Assembly: GCA_945643635.1 (NCBI GenBank)
Contig: CALZFC010000354.1
Coordinates: 3,542,001 to 3,606,000, forward strand
Length of the DNA stretch: 64,000 nucleotides
Direction: 5' to 3'
DNA from: Allodiplogaster sudhausi
Lineage: Eukaryota > Nematoda > Chromadorea > Rhabditida > Diplogasteridae
The notes below the pieces were generated by a model. The model searched no databases. It was not told where the DNA came from and saw only the letters and a program-made list of their open reading frames with translations. Every line of letters begins with the position of its first letter. Position 1 is the stretch's first letter. Position numbers and translations under genes: made by a program. Of this stretch, positions 33,240-46,151 are shown piece by piece.

Positions 33240-36200
33240 ATGAACGTCACCACGTCTTCTCTCACTGACGACTGTGCCGTAGCGGCCAAGTTAGCGGCGA
33301 GCGTTTCTTTCAAGGTGATGCTGGCCGCGAAGGCGCTCCTCTCCGCCGCGGGCGCCGTCGCTCTCATGGCGCATTGGCACAGAGTGGTCAGTGGCCGAGT
33401 TTTATCACGCTTCCAAGAAGAGAAAAAAGAATTTTGGCAATACTTTAACAATGGAAAAACCTCCCTCTTATGGTTAGAAAAAATAGAAAACATATATTTT
33501 TTTTATTCTTTATCAACTCATAGATTACAATTTTTGCCCTAACGAAGGTTTATATTGGTTTCAACATTTTCGTGGGAGTCACTTTTTCAAATTTCGCGCC
33601 CTTTGAGGGAGTCTCTTGGCTGGTGCACGCCAACTCCAAGGCCATCTTCCGCTGCTATCTGCTGTGGACGCTCGCCGAGACGATTCTCTTCGGCATCGTC
33701 TTCTTCGTCGATCTCTTCCGGTAGTCTATATAACTTGGTTGAAAAAGAATATGTCTTTGGCAAGTTGCCAAGAATTAGAATTAAAAATCATTTTAATAAT
33801 AGAGAGTAAGTCCCATCTCTAAGTTTTGATACATCAGATGTGATCTCCTGTAATAATGATAATGATTCGTTGTTCTCTTCTCTAAATATCTGCTCAATTC
33901 TCACCGACGTGTTCTCGTGTGAATGCTGGCAACATTTTATTCTCACCCGGTTACATTGAAATCCAAAAACTAGCCAATAAGTGTCATTATTATGAATGAA
34001 CTTTCGCTCTGTTTCTCTTCTGCATTCTCTCCGTTCAACAATTGTCATCCTAAACATCAATCTCAGGCAATGCAATTTTTATGTAGACGGAAATGGAAGT
34101 GCTATCGAGAAGAAGTAAAACTAATTAAAGAAGGGCGATCACCGAAAAACTGCAATTGTATGTTCAAACATGCAAAGGTTTCAAACGGAAGTCCATTAAA
34201 TTACTCAGAAAATTGCGGTAGATGAGGAGGCTAAAGTAGCGCTGGTTTCGAAAAATCCGTTTTTTTTTTCGAAGCGAGATGTTATTGCTCGTTTACTAAT
34301 TTGATACTCTTTTGCCTAATATTCTTTAGTTTACGCAAGAAAATTCACATATGCATAGTAGTAAAGCATAAACAAAAAAATGTCTGGAAATATTTGTAAA
34401 TTTAATCTTCCCGCGATGGGTACGTGGCCGTTAATCTGCCATCGAGTGCTGTAGCACCAGAGATGGTAAATGGCCCAAAAATTTTGGGCCGGCCCGGCCC
34501 GAACGATTTCCGGGCCCTAGAATTTTGGGCCCGGCCCGTGGGCCCGTTTGAGCCCGATCTTCAAAACTTCTGATTTAAATAAAGTTTGAACCCGATTTGG
34601 CATTGTTCGTCAATTAAATCCTGTTTAATAAGACACTTTAGTTTATTACACAGTTAACAAATGATGAGTAAAAAAAAGGATTAACAAGTAAGAGAATAAC
34701 AAAAACCAAACGATTTCATAATGTCGTGAGGATTCGAAGACTGCTCGAACTTTTGTTAGCCAGGATTCAAAGACTGTTCGAACTTCATGAGTGATCGGAC
34801 AACAAGAGAATGGAAGACAGAGTCAGCCCCAATCCTATCTCGCTTCTCAGGGATCAGATTTCTGAGGTCGGAAAATGACCGTTCCGCCGTAGCGGTAGAA
34901 GCGGGAATAGCAAACAACTGGCAAACAACGCGACTGAGAACAGGGAAGTCAGTGGCTCGCTCCTTCCAAGCAAGCAAGGGGTTATCATGGATATTTCCAC
35001 TAGAATCGCGGAAGTTGAATGAAGCATTGAGGTATGAGTCTACTTCGGAGACAATATTATCACCTGATTCGTCAAGATCATCATATTCAGTCCTAGGCAA
35101 CTTTAGGGGTTTTGGCTGCGAACCACCGGCATCTCTACCTGCTAGGTCTCCGACATAATCTTTTAGAGATCGGATGACCTCCTTACGCTCTGAGTCTGAG
35201 GCCAGCTTCCGCAACTGTCTTCGCTTCGGGTGCAGAAGAGTGGCCATGCGGTGTAACTTGGAAATGACTCCATCCTCCTCCTTCCGCAACATGCACTTAA
35301 GTGCACTGCGAGCCAGTGCACTTTGCATTGCCGAGTCACATGTGCTATTAATGCTGTTAAAGCATTCCTTCAGTTCGTGCCACTTAGGCCACACTTCGTA
35401 GATGACTGCAGCATCTTTCTAAAAAAAACAACTCGTCAAAATAAATATCTAACGATATATCAATTTTGTTATACCTGGAAGAAGAGCACGAATTCCTCAA
35501 ATTGAACCAGGATGTGTAGAACATCTTCAAACTCTTGACGATTTTCGTAGAGATACTGTAGACCTCGCTTCACATCCTGTAAATGGTATTAATACGATGA
35601 GCGTTAACTGATTTTACAAAATTTAATCTCAAATGGTACCTCTGACAGCTTCCCTCGATCCTTGTACTTGAACAGCTCGTCCGCGCACTCTTGGAAAGCC
35701 CTAGCCGACTTCAGCTTGGATAGCCAGTCTCCACCTCCAGTGGACGCTGCCTGCTCAGAGAATGGCCGACTTCTGTTCCTCGAACGCCGTTCACAACGAT
35801 CTTCAGTTCCGTAAGGATCTGGCGCGCTCTCCGGACCAATTCCTTCTCTTCGTCATCCAAGTCGTTAACGAAGAGTAACCCCTTTCGATTCTTTTAGGGA
35901 TTAAACGTCCTTTTGCAGATGTTGTTCGCAACATGGCATATGCAGCTCACATCTAAAGAAGAAAAAAAAACAAAAAGACAGATAAATATAAATCTGATAA
36001 ATTTTACTTTTTCCGTTATTAAGCCTGAGGGCCTTCGTGATGTTCGAACCCTCGTCGGAAGCACAGAAAACGTCTTGCAGAGCACGCTCGCCAAGGCCAA
36101 ACGACTTTGCTGCTTGCACGACATCAGACCAGACTTGCGTGTTGTCCTTTTTCGCAAAGTTGCAATGCCTCATGGCTGCATGGATACTGAAGTACTTCCT

Positions 36201-38993
36201 AAAGCAGAGAATTTGACAAAAGTATTTAGGCTTTAAAGAACATACCACTCGTAGATGATATGAAGAACAAGCGTGAGATAGTCGTCCTTCCTCTTTCCGT
36301 AGTCTGCTGAGAACGCGCCACCAACGGTCTCGAGATGGCGCACAACTTCCGCTCCGCTCTTTGCGAGGAGTTCTTCTTGAATGCCATGTAGTCGATTTGA
36401 AACCGTCTTTCGCGTAGGCACGATACTGGCCACATCGAAGTTATCGACGTTACGGCGTTTAGCTCTAAACGAAACTCATTGGTGGCTTAATCTGAAGAAA
36501 AGTAAGAGAAAAAATTCTAACCCAATTTTCATTGCCGCAGAGATCACGTCCTTAAATCCCGCGTCCTCGACAATTGAAAAAGGACGCGAGCTTGTGGCTA
36601 CCCACTTAGCAACTGCGCTTGAGATCTGCTGCTGTTCCTCTTGTGTGCCGCTAACCGAAATCTTCGCCACGAATCCGTCAATTCGTCCTTGTGTCAATGT
36701 AGAGGAAACCGTCTTCGTGTTCTTGGCCTTCTTGCATTTGTCCAGATGTCGGCTAAACATAAAGAGCGACCAATTATATGCTGATATGAAGCTGTTGAAG
36801 GTACAGGACAAACTAACAAAAAAGGTTTGCACCTGACATTGCCGCCTGTCGTCATAACAAGGTGGCATTGCGAGCAAAAGACGAAACGAGTCACGATCGC
36901 AGTTGCCTCGTCTCCGTAGTAGCTGTAGTGGAGAAGCTTGATGGGGTCACCATCAGCACCTCTTGGACGCTCGCGGAAGAAAAGGAATTCGCGGGAGAGC
37001 AGACGGTCCAACTGCGCGTTAGCCACCGACTGCAGCTGCTCTCTGGAGTGCTCGGATGTCCCATAGTCTTTTCCTGAAATTTAAAACAGGTAGGAAAAGT
37101 CATACGCCAAACTAAAAGAAATCATACCAAAAATCTTCTTAAGGATCCTCCGATCCATTTCTGGAATATCATCGACTTCTAAGGGGTCGCCCTCCATCTC
37201 ACTAGTTGACGAAGCCTCTAAACCGGCCCGCCGACGAGGAAAAACTTAACAGAAATACAATTAAAGTAACTCAATTGAAATAAGATAAACAGGCATGATG
37301 TTCATAAGAATGACCGAGAACGAGAGTGACAGCAGGGAAAATTGACAGACGGTGAGAGTGACAACTACGGTGTTGAAAGAGAAGTAAAAAGGGTCAGCAG
37401 TATGACTGTCTTCATTGTATTTCTCACTTCGGAGTTTATTTTATCACCACCTACTTCTATTTTTTTAAATATCGAACCCAAACGGGCTCACGGGCCCGCC
37501 CAACTTTTTTGGGCCCGGCCCGGCCCGGCCCGGGGCCCTGGGAAATTGGGCCGGCCCGGCCCGCGGGCCCGCCAGGGCCGGGCCGGGCCGTTACCATCTC
37601 TGTGTAGCACCACGTTTTTGCACTGACACCAATCACAAATTCATTCAAAAATTGCACTTTCAAGTATCTTATACTTGAATATGGAACCTTTTTGTGCTTT
37701 TTCATTTGCTTTTTCTTTTTCCTCATGCACGAGACTATTCGAAAACAGCTAAGATGTTTCATAAGTCGGCAATGACTTTTCGGTGATCGCCCTCCTTTAA
37801 AGGAGCCAACAATGAAAAAAAAGGTTTAATTTGGCGCGAAGTGAGAATTTAGCAGAAGCGAAAGAGAGATTAAAGGAGCAGAAACCAATTTTTGAATTCG
37901 TATCTTTTTGCATGATACATGGGCGAGAGATCATGTGTTTTAGAGAGACAATGGGCAGAAAAAGTTGAACTAGATTACGGTTGAATTTTGAGCTTCTTTA
38001 ACTTCTGATTTGCAGAGTGCTGGTGCCGTCTTCTCCGTGCCCAATGCTGCCCGTCTTGCTCGTGTTCGGCTTGCGGCTGCCTGCGGTGGTTGCGTTGATC
38101 GGGCAGCTGCTCGCGATGCTTGCGCTCGCGGTCGAGAGATGCTACGCGGCGCTCGCGCCCGCGCGCTACGAGAGAATGGACGCGTCGCGTGCGGGGCGAA
38201 GCGGCGCTGCAGCTGCCGTCGTGCTGGTTTGTTTGTTTGTTTGTTTGTTGTTCAAAATAAATAAACAAGCAAATAGCCATGGCTCTAGTCAGTGATCAGC
38301 ATCGTCTTCACGCTCGCGATGCTGTGGCCCGGCGTACCACTCGATCAGTCCATGGCGACGATGAACACCAAGACGAACGGGAACGCCAGGCGATTCGAGG
38401 TTAAAATACTCAGTTTTGAATTCGTGCCTTTTTTGCCTGGCACATGGAAGAAATCTTTAGAGAGACATGAGTACGATAGTCAGGAAAAGTCAAATTGTTT
38501 TGTGATTAGACTTAATCGTTTACATTGATTTAGAAGAGGTAATAAAAGAACAATTCTTCTCACCATCAGGTGTTCATCTGGTTCGAAGTGACGCCGTCGG
38601 TCGTGTCGATCCTCATCTTCCACGTTGATCTCTATCTGAATCTACGGCCGACGCCAACGGGCGTCATCGCTGTCAGATATCAGGTGGCTGTGCATTCTTC
38701 ACATTCTCTCTCTTCTTACACGTTGTTTCCCCTCTTACTTTTTATGTTTACTAATTATCCTCTTTTAGCATTAATTTAGTGGTAATCTATTGCCAAATTC
38801 AACAACAACTACAACGATCGATATGTCAGAAAAACCATTTATTTTAACAAAATCAGCTCCGTGAAAGCCGCCGGGTCATCACGACTCTTCTGCCAGTCGC
38901 TTGGGCGCATTTCCTCTGCGCTTTCATCTCCTCCTTCAGCTTAGCCATCTATCCAATTGTCAGCTTCTTCTTTCTTGGTCTCTGAGATGTTCA

Positions 38994-39045
<52 letters not shown>

Positions 39046-39552
39046 ACCTCTCTCTCTCTCTCCTTTGATCCCTCCTTCAGCCTCTCTCTCTCTCTATTTC
39101 CCTCTCTCTCTGCAGGTCTCCTCTTCCTCCCCAGCTGACTTTGCCTTCTTCATGGAGTGCATGACTCTGCTGCCTCATCTTTCGCTAATAATGCCGATCA
39201 TCCTGCACGTCAAGCTTAGGATGTCCGTCTTCTTTTCAGAAAGAATTTTTTTTAAAGAAATCTTTATTATTTATATATTTCATACCCTGTACATACGATA
39301 TCTGTTTAAAAGAGAAGATTCAATTAGACCCATTGTCCCTAATATATATCCAGGATGAATTCTTCTCCATCTCACAGGGACACGAAGACGGACGTGACGA
39401 AGACACGTCTGTCGCCGACGAGCGAGGCGGACAGATACTTCTCGGAGCTGAAGGCCGCATTCGACCGCGGACTCGAAGAGGACGACGGAGGCAAGAAGGG
39501 AAGAGGACGGCAACGAGCGCAGTTCTCTGCGAGGGCGCTCTGCTGCTGCTAG
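33240..39552 (+). CDS. Nematode serpentine 7TM receptor (Sra/Srab/Sre-like)
   Basis: Eight exons join in frame to 379 residues: 33240-33386, 33548-33720, 38016-38226, 38289-38399, 38570-38683, 38857-38958, 39116-39222, 39378-39552. Seven hydrophobic segments are visible. Features typical of nematode chemoreceptors are LVHANSKAIFRCYLLWTLAE after TM1-2, the TM3 end LAMLALAVERCYAALAPARY (E-R position of the DRY motif), LRESRRVITTLLPVAW leading TM6 and TLLPHLSLIMPIIL in TM7. The tail is hydrophilic (EADRYFSELKAAFDRG) and ends CCC. Probably a plasma-membrane G-protein-coupled chemoreceptor; the exact subfamily is an inference. Intron 2 (33721-38015) carries a hAT transposon in opposite orientation. 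A (CT)n array at 39001-39113 runs straight into the exon 7 acceptor. Confidence 0.75.
34450..34457. repeat. hAT target-site duplication, left copy
   Basis: TGTAGCAC, identical to 37603-37610 on the other side of the element. Eight bases is the size made by hAT transposases. Confidence 0.93.
34458..37602 (-). mobile_element. hAT superfamily DNA transposon, full length
   Basis: The 3145-bp element begins CAGAGATGGTAA and ends TTACCATCTCTG, a 12-bp perfect terminal inverted repeat with the hAT consensus start, extended imperfectly through GGCCC. It is flanked by the perfect 8-bp duplication TGTAGCAC. Both ends carry subterminal GGGCCC/GGCCCGGCCC palindromes (34474-34560 and 37488-37590). A multi-exon transposase gene is encoded on the minus strand. 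It lies in intron 2 of the 7TM receptor, opposite to its transcription. The intact duplication and termini suggest a fairly recent insertion, but the transposase appears frameshifted. Confidence 0.95.
34756..37197 (-). CDS. hAT transposase with BED-type zinc finger, probably frameshifted
   Basis: Minus-strand exons run from ATG at 37197 (MEGDPLEVDDIPEMDRRILK), via 37076-36842 (CSQC of the finger), about 36759-36530 (HLDKC completing a C2HC BED-like finger; SRPFSIVEDAGFKDVI), about 36466-36245 (TVSNRLHGIQEELL, DDYLTLVLHIIYEW), about 36190-36040 (HAAMRHCNFAKKDN, ASDEGSNITKALR) and further pieces, to 35394-34756. The last exon holds the hAT dimerisation region (WKERATDFPVLSRVV, FAIPASTATAERSFSDLRN). 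Near 35765-35785 the frame shifts by one base between GLLFVNDLDDEEKEL...VVNGVRGTE and SRPFSEQAASTGGGDWLSK without room for an intron, so this copy is probably inactive. The cut-and-paste reaction is inferred from the family. Confidence 0.85.
37603..37610. repeat. hAT target-site duplication, right copy
   Basis: TGTAGCAC, matching 34450-34457. Confidence 0.93.
39001..39113. repeat. (CT)n array acting as a polypyrimidine tract
   Basis: Near-pure CT broken by short spacers, ending in CTCTCTCTCTGCAG at the exon 7 acceptor of the 7TM receptor. Confidence 0.85.
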
Positions 39553-40349
39553 GCCATGGGGTTACTTTAGTATGGAATTGTTATTGATCACAGAATCGAA
39601 GAGAGAGGGAGAGAGAGAGAAAGAGAGTGAGAGAGAATGAAAGAGAGTGAGAGAGAGAGAAAGAGAGTGAGAGAGAGAGGGAAAGGGAGAGAGAAATGAG
39701 AGGGTGAGTGAGTGGGCGCGCTAATAGCATCAACATAATAAAGAGGCCAGAATTAAATCAGCTTGCTTGTTATCTAGATCAAATCATTGCTGCTTATGAA
39801 TCACGAGTCATAACGTTGTGGATATCGCGTGTAATGCTATATCAAAGTTCTTATAATTTTTTTATCGAGGCTTAAAAAATCGCCCCAAATTCTGAAAAGA
39901 AAACATTTAAAGGGTTTAATTTCTCTCGGCCTCTTTGGCACGCGGCCGCTATAGCCGAGACCCATGGCCATTTAGCGGTACTGTATGTACATAATCACAT
40001 ATACATAAGCCTTTCAATTGCTTGTATCGCCAAAAATGAAGTCGTTCTAAATTACTCATGCAGTGCATCCAATATGCTTCGACGCAACTGTACATTCGTG
40101 AGAAAATTGTTAAAATTATAGAAAAAAATTACAGGGTGACTTCATCCGTCCACACTACAAACATAAGTCTTCGGGTCCTTTCTGCACGAGAAAGTCGTAA
40201 GCTGATGTCGGTTCTGATCTGCGTTCACGTCGCCGACAACTTTACGGGAATAGATTCCGTGATAACTTGTTGTTTTGTATTTCTCTTGTGTCTAAATTTA
40301 TAGACATTTAGTGCGAATACGAATTTGCTCAATCATTAATTAATAAGAG

Positions 40350-40400
<51 letters not shown>

Positions 40401-40898
40401 GAGATTCAGAGAGCGAGAGAGAAAAAGAGATATGCCATGAGAGAGCATTAGAGGAGGAATAAAAAAAATTTAGAATAACAGCTTGCAAAGTTATTTTGTG
40501 TTTAATTAAATACACAAATGCACAAATAACAAAATTTTGCATCGTTTTCACGGCTACTCTCTATTCTCCACTTTTTGATAAAAGTATTCAACAATATTCG
40601 GATTTCCAAAACAAATATGAATTTGACTGTTCACACCAGGATGAAGACTACAGAATGTTGCTTGATTCTTACAACAAAAAAAAATAAAAATAAACGCCAA
40701 GTCATTGACATGCTCTGCTTTCTGCCCATTTCGAATTTCGGCCGGCGTACTGTAAGAGTTTTCTCTTTGCAAGAATTCTTCTTTCTCTCTCTCTCTCGTA
40801 TAATTTTTCACTACTTCTTCGTATTCTCTTTTGCGTACTTTCAATACACCACTCACTTTCTCCGTTCGTTGCTGCTTCCTAGACTCCGCTTCCCAGAG
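39553..40898. other. Intergenic between the 7TM receptor and the GMCL gene
   Basis: GA arrays at 39600-39695 and 40345-40435. No gene recognised. The GMCL promoter should lie at the right end; a short CT patch precedes the start codon at 40785-40797. Confidence 0.5.
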
Positions 40899-43806
40899 AT
40901 GGGCACAGCATCCAGCCGTCTGGAGGACGATACGGACGACGAACTGACGGAAACTTCACGAACCGGCACCACAAAGACAGCGTCCAAATCAGCCAAGAAG
41001 GGCGGCAGAAAGCGAAAAAATGTCAGACACTTTCCTTCAATTAGTATCCATTCATTTACCTCGAGTTCAGTGGAAACAATTATAAAGTCCTTGAATTTTA
41101 AGCAATTACTACTCCAGAAAATTAATTAATAAAAAAAATATCTGGCGCACTTTCTGTAAAGTGGACTGAAGAAAAAAATTTCGCGATGAACGAAAAAGAA
41201 CATTATTTTGCGAGTAAGATTTGTCATTAAAGGGAAGTCCTTCTGGACGGAACTCTCCATCGAAAGTTGTGAAGCTCGACACTGCCAAGTATGTCTACGA
41301 AAAGCTCTTCGTTAACGTCAGTGATTTGCTCTTAATGCGCTCTTAATGAGCTTTTTTTTCTCGTCAAATGCCCATGTGTACGGGCATGGTAAAAGTATCT
41401 CTTAAAAAAACTAGTTATAGTCCACCTGGTTCTCTTTAAAGTTTGATATTTTCTTTCAATTGCGGAAGCTGGATTCTTTTCGTTAAATATTTTGTAACTA
41501 TAATTGGCTTCCCTGTTTTCAGGGAGAAGACTCAGACATAACAGTATGCGCTCTGGAGCACGAGTGGAAGGTGCACAAGTTTTATCTCAAGCAGGTGAAG
41601 CGCCCCAAAATTCGATTAGCTTTTCATCGTATTTATATCATTTATCTCTTGGGAACTTTTAAAATGCAGCTATAAAAATCACTCTGTTGTAAGAGCACAA
41701 ATATTTTTTGTACTTGCCCAGGCAAAGTATTTTGACGCATTGCTGAACGGCGAGTGGAAGGACAGCAAGCGCAGCAACTTTCATCTTCAAATCCCCGACG
41801 AACGAATCACAGTGAATGGTGAACATTTTTTGCTTATTATATTTCATACTTACCTACTGCATTTTAGCGAAAGTTTTTCTGTTTTTAAACAGTAATTAGA
41901 TGCAATGTAAAAAATTTTGTTGTTTTAAAATTTTTACATACTGTATTTCTCGTTTGCAGGCCTGAATACGGCGCCTTTTACGACAATGAAATAGCGTTCG
42001 ATGAGTCCGAGCTGGAAAGCATCGTTGCGGCTGCTTCTCTTCTACAACTTGTTAGTGAGCTAATCTCTCTTGTGTACTTCCTTATAAATAATCTTATCAA
42101 TGAGTCATCAAGACTGTAATTGTTAGCCACAGCAGAAAGATTGTTTTTTTTTCTCTTATCAAGAATAGCAAGAAATAGGCATGTTGAATTTTGTCCTTTT
42201 ATTTATGTATAAATGTATGTTTTTAAAATCCTCATTCTATAATTTGACCAAAAGAATTTCGCTTCTTTTCGTGTACAGGAAAGTGTGCTGAGTCGTGCGA
42301 CGGAAGAGATGCTGGCCACGATGACAGACGGCAATCTTCTTCGCTTCCTCGAGTGCAGCCATCGCTATGGACTGTCCGAGGTGGGGGAGGGAGAAAGAGA
42401 GAGAGAGAGATTGAGAGAGAGAGGAAGAGAGATAGAGAGAAAGAGAGAGAGGGGAAGTGGAAAAGTGAGGGGAAAATGGTTTTGCTCTAAATAATTTAAT
42501 CGCATTCAGGTTCGCAACACGGCATTCGATTGCATTAAGAGGAACTTTTGGCGCTTATCGCAGTACGTCGAATTTCTCGCCCGACTACCGTAAGTTCAAA
42601 GAGTTCTTATTTAGCGCTTGTAATAATTCCGAATCTACCGTTTAATAAATCAGGAATTATGGACATATTAGAGCCATTTCCACCTCTGTTCTCTCTCTTC
42701 TCTCTTTCTCTTTTTCTCTCCCTCTCTTCTCGCTCTCTCTATCTAGAATGCCTATGCATACTGACAGCAAAAGAACTTTGTAACTGTTGCAATAGGCTTG
42801 AATTACATTCATATATGTCCAAAAGAGATTTTTGTTGACAGAGAAGAAGCGCTCGCCCGTCTGATGTCGTCGCCCGACCTCGTGGTCGTTGAAGGCGAAA
42901 TCGATCTCTACAAGATTCTCCGAACGGTGAGTTCTTTCGAATTTCGGAGCCCGCGCTAAAATTGTTTTCCTATTTTTCGGGCCAAACATGATGGAATCCT
43001 CTATAAAATGATGTATGTTATTTAAAAAAATTTCCAACCATCAAAAATTTTGCTATTTCAGTGGATCTTCCTGCAAAGCGAGACGCCTTCTTCTTCAGGA
43101 AAGGCCAACATTTCGAGCATTGAAAAGGTGTTTGTTTTTCTTTTCTGCTTTATTTTATACTCTCTTGCATTAACCAGATGGCTGACTCGGTCAATAACAG
43201 TTCAACATAAATTCATTCTTCACATTTCTCCAAGATAGCGAAGCTTACTTATTACAAATGTGTTTACTATTCAAGGCTTGCCTCGAGTTCTACACGAACA
43301 TTCGCTCGTGCTTAACGGTGCCTTCTTCGAGTTCACAGTCTGCCGGGGCGTCGCCCGCTTCCTCCTCATCGAGAGGCACTTCCTCACCTCCGGGTATAGG
43401 CATTAAATCGTTTTTTTATTAAATACATTAGTTATTGATTATATATGTATGCACATACATAGTATATAGTTTCTGATTGTACATATAAACTCTCGCACTA
43501 TGTGATGAAGAGCCGTCAAAAGATGGCTGACGCGCCTCTTTCAGACTCGCCTCCCTCGGATGCCGCTTCAGCCGCGTCTGCCGCTTCCTCCGAGCTGTCC
43601 CTTCCGCTCTCGACTCCGTACGCGCTTTTTCTGAGGTACGCCGAACTGCTTGGCGGCCTGCGCCTACATGCACTGTTCACTGCGACGGCGAACATTGAAC
43701 TGCTCGAGAAGGTTGGGAATGCCGCTTTAATATGTATGCATCCATACACTTTTATCTCCCTTCTATTCCTATCTCCCCTCTCTCTCTCCTTTTCTCCTTC
43801 TATCCC

Positions 43807-43851
<45 letters not shown>

Positions 43852-45227
43852 TCCCCTCTCTCTCACTATTCAACGCTTTCTTTCCTTCTTCTCGTAGTCT
43901 TGTCTTCTTCTGTCTCTGCGCACAATCTTTCCTTTCTGTGGGGAAGATAGATCTATACAACTTCAACAAGATTAAAATACGAAACTTTATTCAGGACGCA
44001 CTCATACCGAAATCGTTGATCAACGCCGTTATCGCCGATTCCTTCAGGAATCTACTTGCATCCGACGAGGACTTATCGTAAAATTTTTTCGAGTACCGTA
44101 ATCTAAAGTATATCTTTTTCAAATATCATTATGCACATTTCATCACTGTCACCATTATTGTCTTTTTTATTATCTCTGTTCGTATTAAACAGAAGGATTT
44201 TAATAACATTTATTACTTTAACTTTTGACGATAGTCCACGGTGATGATTGAAGGCTTTGTGTCCCTTTCTTCTTCTTCTTTCCATTTCTGAAAAAATCTT
44301 TTTGATATTCTCATAATCAGAAAATCCCGAGAAGAAATCTCTGGCGAGGCGTTTCTGCTCTCCTCCAGCCGATTTGGTCGGCAACTTCAATCTTTTCCGG
44401 TGAGCCAAATACTTTTTGTTTAATCATAAAACGTCGTTTCATTTTTGTAATTGAAAACTTTTTCAATTAATTAATTTGCGTAATTAACTAATTGCAACTA
44501 ATTGAACCCCCATTTAGAAGTGCTGGCGATGGACTGGATTTCAAGGCGGATTGAATATCCTGCTAAACTACAACAGAGGGTTAGTCTTTCTTGGCTAATA
44601 TCCGGTTGACGAGTAGATGCATGAAAGAGCGGCTTATTTAAGTTCCCTCAACGGATTTGAATCTCGTAAATTGCCCCGATTGCAGAGTTCTTTCCATGAG
44701 ACGGAATGTACGTAATCAGCCGTGCGTTTACTCTCTGAATCTGCGTAATGTTATCACGATTAATTACAGGCTAGAACTATTAAGTACATTCCTCTTATTT
44801 CTACACAATGATTTCTCGTTATCTGAAGTATATTTTTATCAACAACTTCTTTTATCTGATTATTTTTAGAGTCATTATTACCGACAAAGACTGTGTCGTC
44901 CTCTTCGACTCTGAGCGCAAGAGCGTCTCTCTTCAGCCCGATATGGTCAGTCGGGCTATTTTTCATTACTTTTATCTTTGCTGGCGATTCTTTAATGAAT
45001 GAATTAATTAATTAATTAAGTGATTAATTGATTTTTTGTTTAAATATTAAATACTCATTGTATCTTTGTAGAGCTGCGTGATCGCGCGCCTAGAAGGCGA
45101 CGACATGCCGGAGCCACCAATTAACATTCATCTTTTTGTGCTTTCTGGCGCCGTGCCAAAGCCGTCCTTTGTCTACATCCAAGAGTGGCAACGAGGAATT
45201 GAGACGGGAGCGACGAGGCTGGGATAA
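40899..45227 (+). CDS. Germ cell-less homologue (BTB domain protein, GMCL family)
   Basis: Exons: 40899-41021, 41233-41316, 41523-41594, 41722-41818, 41960-42050, 42279-42380, 42510-42589, 42842-42926, 43062-43127, 43276-43393, 43545-43711, 43995-44077, 44321-44399, 44518-44579, 44870-44945, 45072-45227. All junctions phase except 41818/41960, where a small exon seems missing. The start MGTASS is an N-myristoylation site and GGRKRKN a nuclear signal, both as in GMCL proteins. LDTAKYVYEKLF is followed by the BTB domain (DITVCALEHEWKVHKFYL, AKYFDALLNGEWKDS), BACK-like repeats, and the family's C-terminal CWRWTGFQGGLNILLNYNRG. Germ cell-less is a CUL3 substrate adaptor at the nuclear envelope/cortex in germ-cell formation; that role is from other animals. 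A Ser/Ala/Pro-rich insert lies across exons 10-11. Confidence 0.93.
43795..43862. repeat. (CT)n microsatellite in a GMCL intron
   Basis: Pure CT at 43811-43846 flanked by CT-rich sequence. A GA array at 42385-42458 lies a few bases after the donor of exon 6 (42380) of the same gene. Confidence 0.85.
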
Positions 45228-46151
45228 GGCGGATCCTCCCGGCACCCTGATAATTCTCCAATTTGAGAATGATAATTCATCCTACGAATTACCATTCTAA
45301 AATCCCTCCTCGATCCGAATCTCGCTTGATTCTTTGGTCGTAGTGATGCTCAGAGGTTATGATTCAATCTCAAAAATGTTGCCTTATCAATACTTTAAAG
45401 ATAAATTGGCCAGCAAAAACAAGAAAAAAATTGTTTCACATAAAGCTCTTGCTCTGAATACTTTAGTGGATACAATAGAGAATTGCCGTCATAATTCTAC
45501 ATATGTCTCACATGTCTTAAAATATAACTACTACATGCATATGTGTATATAACTTGTATTATTGATTGTGTTGATGTTTAACGATAAATGTAATAAAAAA
45601 TTGGGACTTATTAGTACTACTTGTGATTTCTCTAAAATGAAGTACTTCAAGATTAATATCCAGTTGCTCGCAAATATCCATAAGGGCAATAGACCACGAA
45701 GCAAATATTTTAACATCTTTTCTTTATCGTTTGTCCGCATGAGTTCTGGATAATTTCTAAATTCAATTATCGATAATGACTCTTTATTTCAATTTATTGA
45801 ATTAAGATGAGAATTAGATTACTTATTCAAATTTGTGATTATGTCGACACGTGGACAACGAAGTCAAACAATACAACGCATATTTTCTTAAAAATTTCAT
45901 TTCATTTATTTACGTACTGCTGCCACGTGTTATAGGTAAAAAGAATGTGAATAAATGTGATAAAACAAAGCATGGTATGGTATACATAAGAAGATACAGT
46001 ATAGATGAACATCATACAGTATATGTGGGCTATTGTAAAATTCATTCAATTATGAGTGGAAAATTGGTATGCTTGGAATGCGAAGTCAAAACTTTCTTTT
46101 TTTCACGTTTATTTGAAGCCAAGGCTGGGAGAAGAGGGGACGAGGATTCTT
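45228..46151. other. Convergent intergenic region with a LINE-tail fragment
   Basis: Holds the 3' ends of the GMCL (plus) and MSP-domain (minus) genes. 45905-46036 repeats 1555-1690. The remainder is AT-rich with no gene. Confidence 0.55.
45905..46036 (-). repeat. Fragment of the LINE found at 765-2460
   Basis: About 130 bp closely resemble 1555-1690: ATTTATTTACGT-CTGCTGCC, CACGTGTTA, GGTATGGTATACAT, AGAAGATACAGTA and TATGGGCT/TGTGGGCT in the same order. It carries no coding part, so it is a solo scrap of the element. Confidence 0.75.

Noticed and set aside
34787..35158. 123-codon plus-strand frame
   Set aside because: Antisense of the hAT transposase C-terminal exon.
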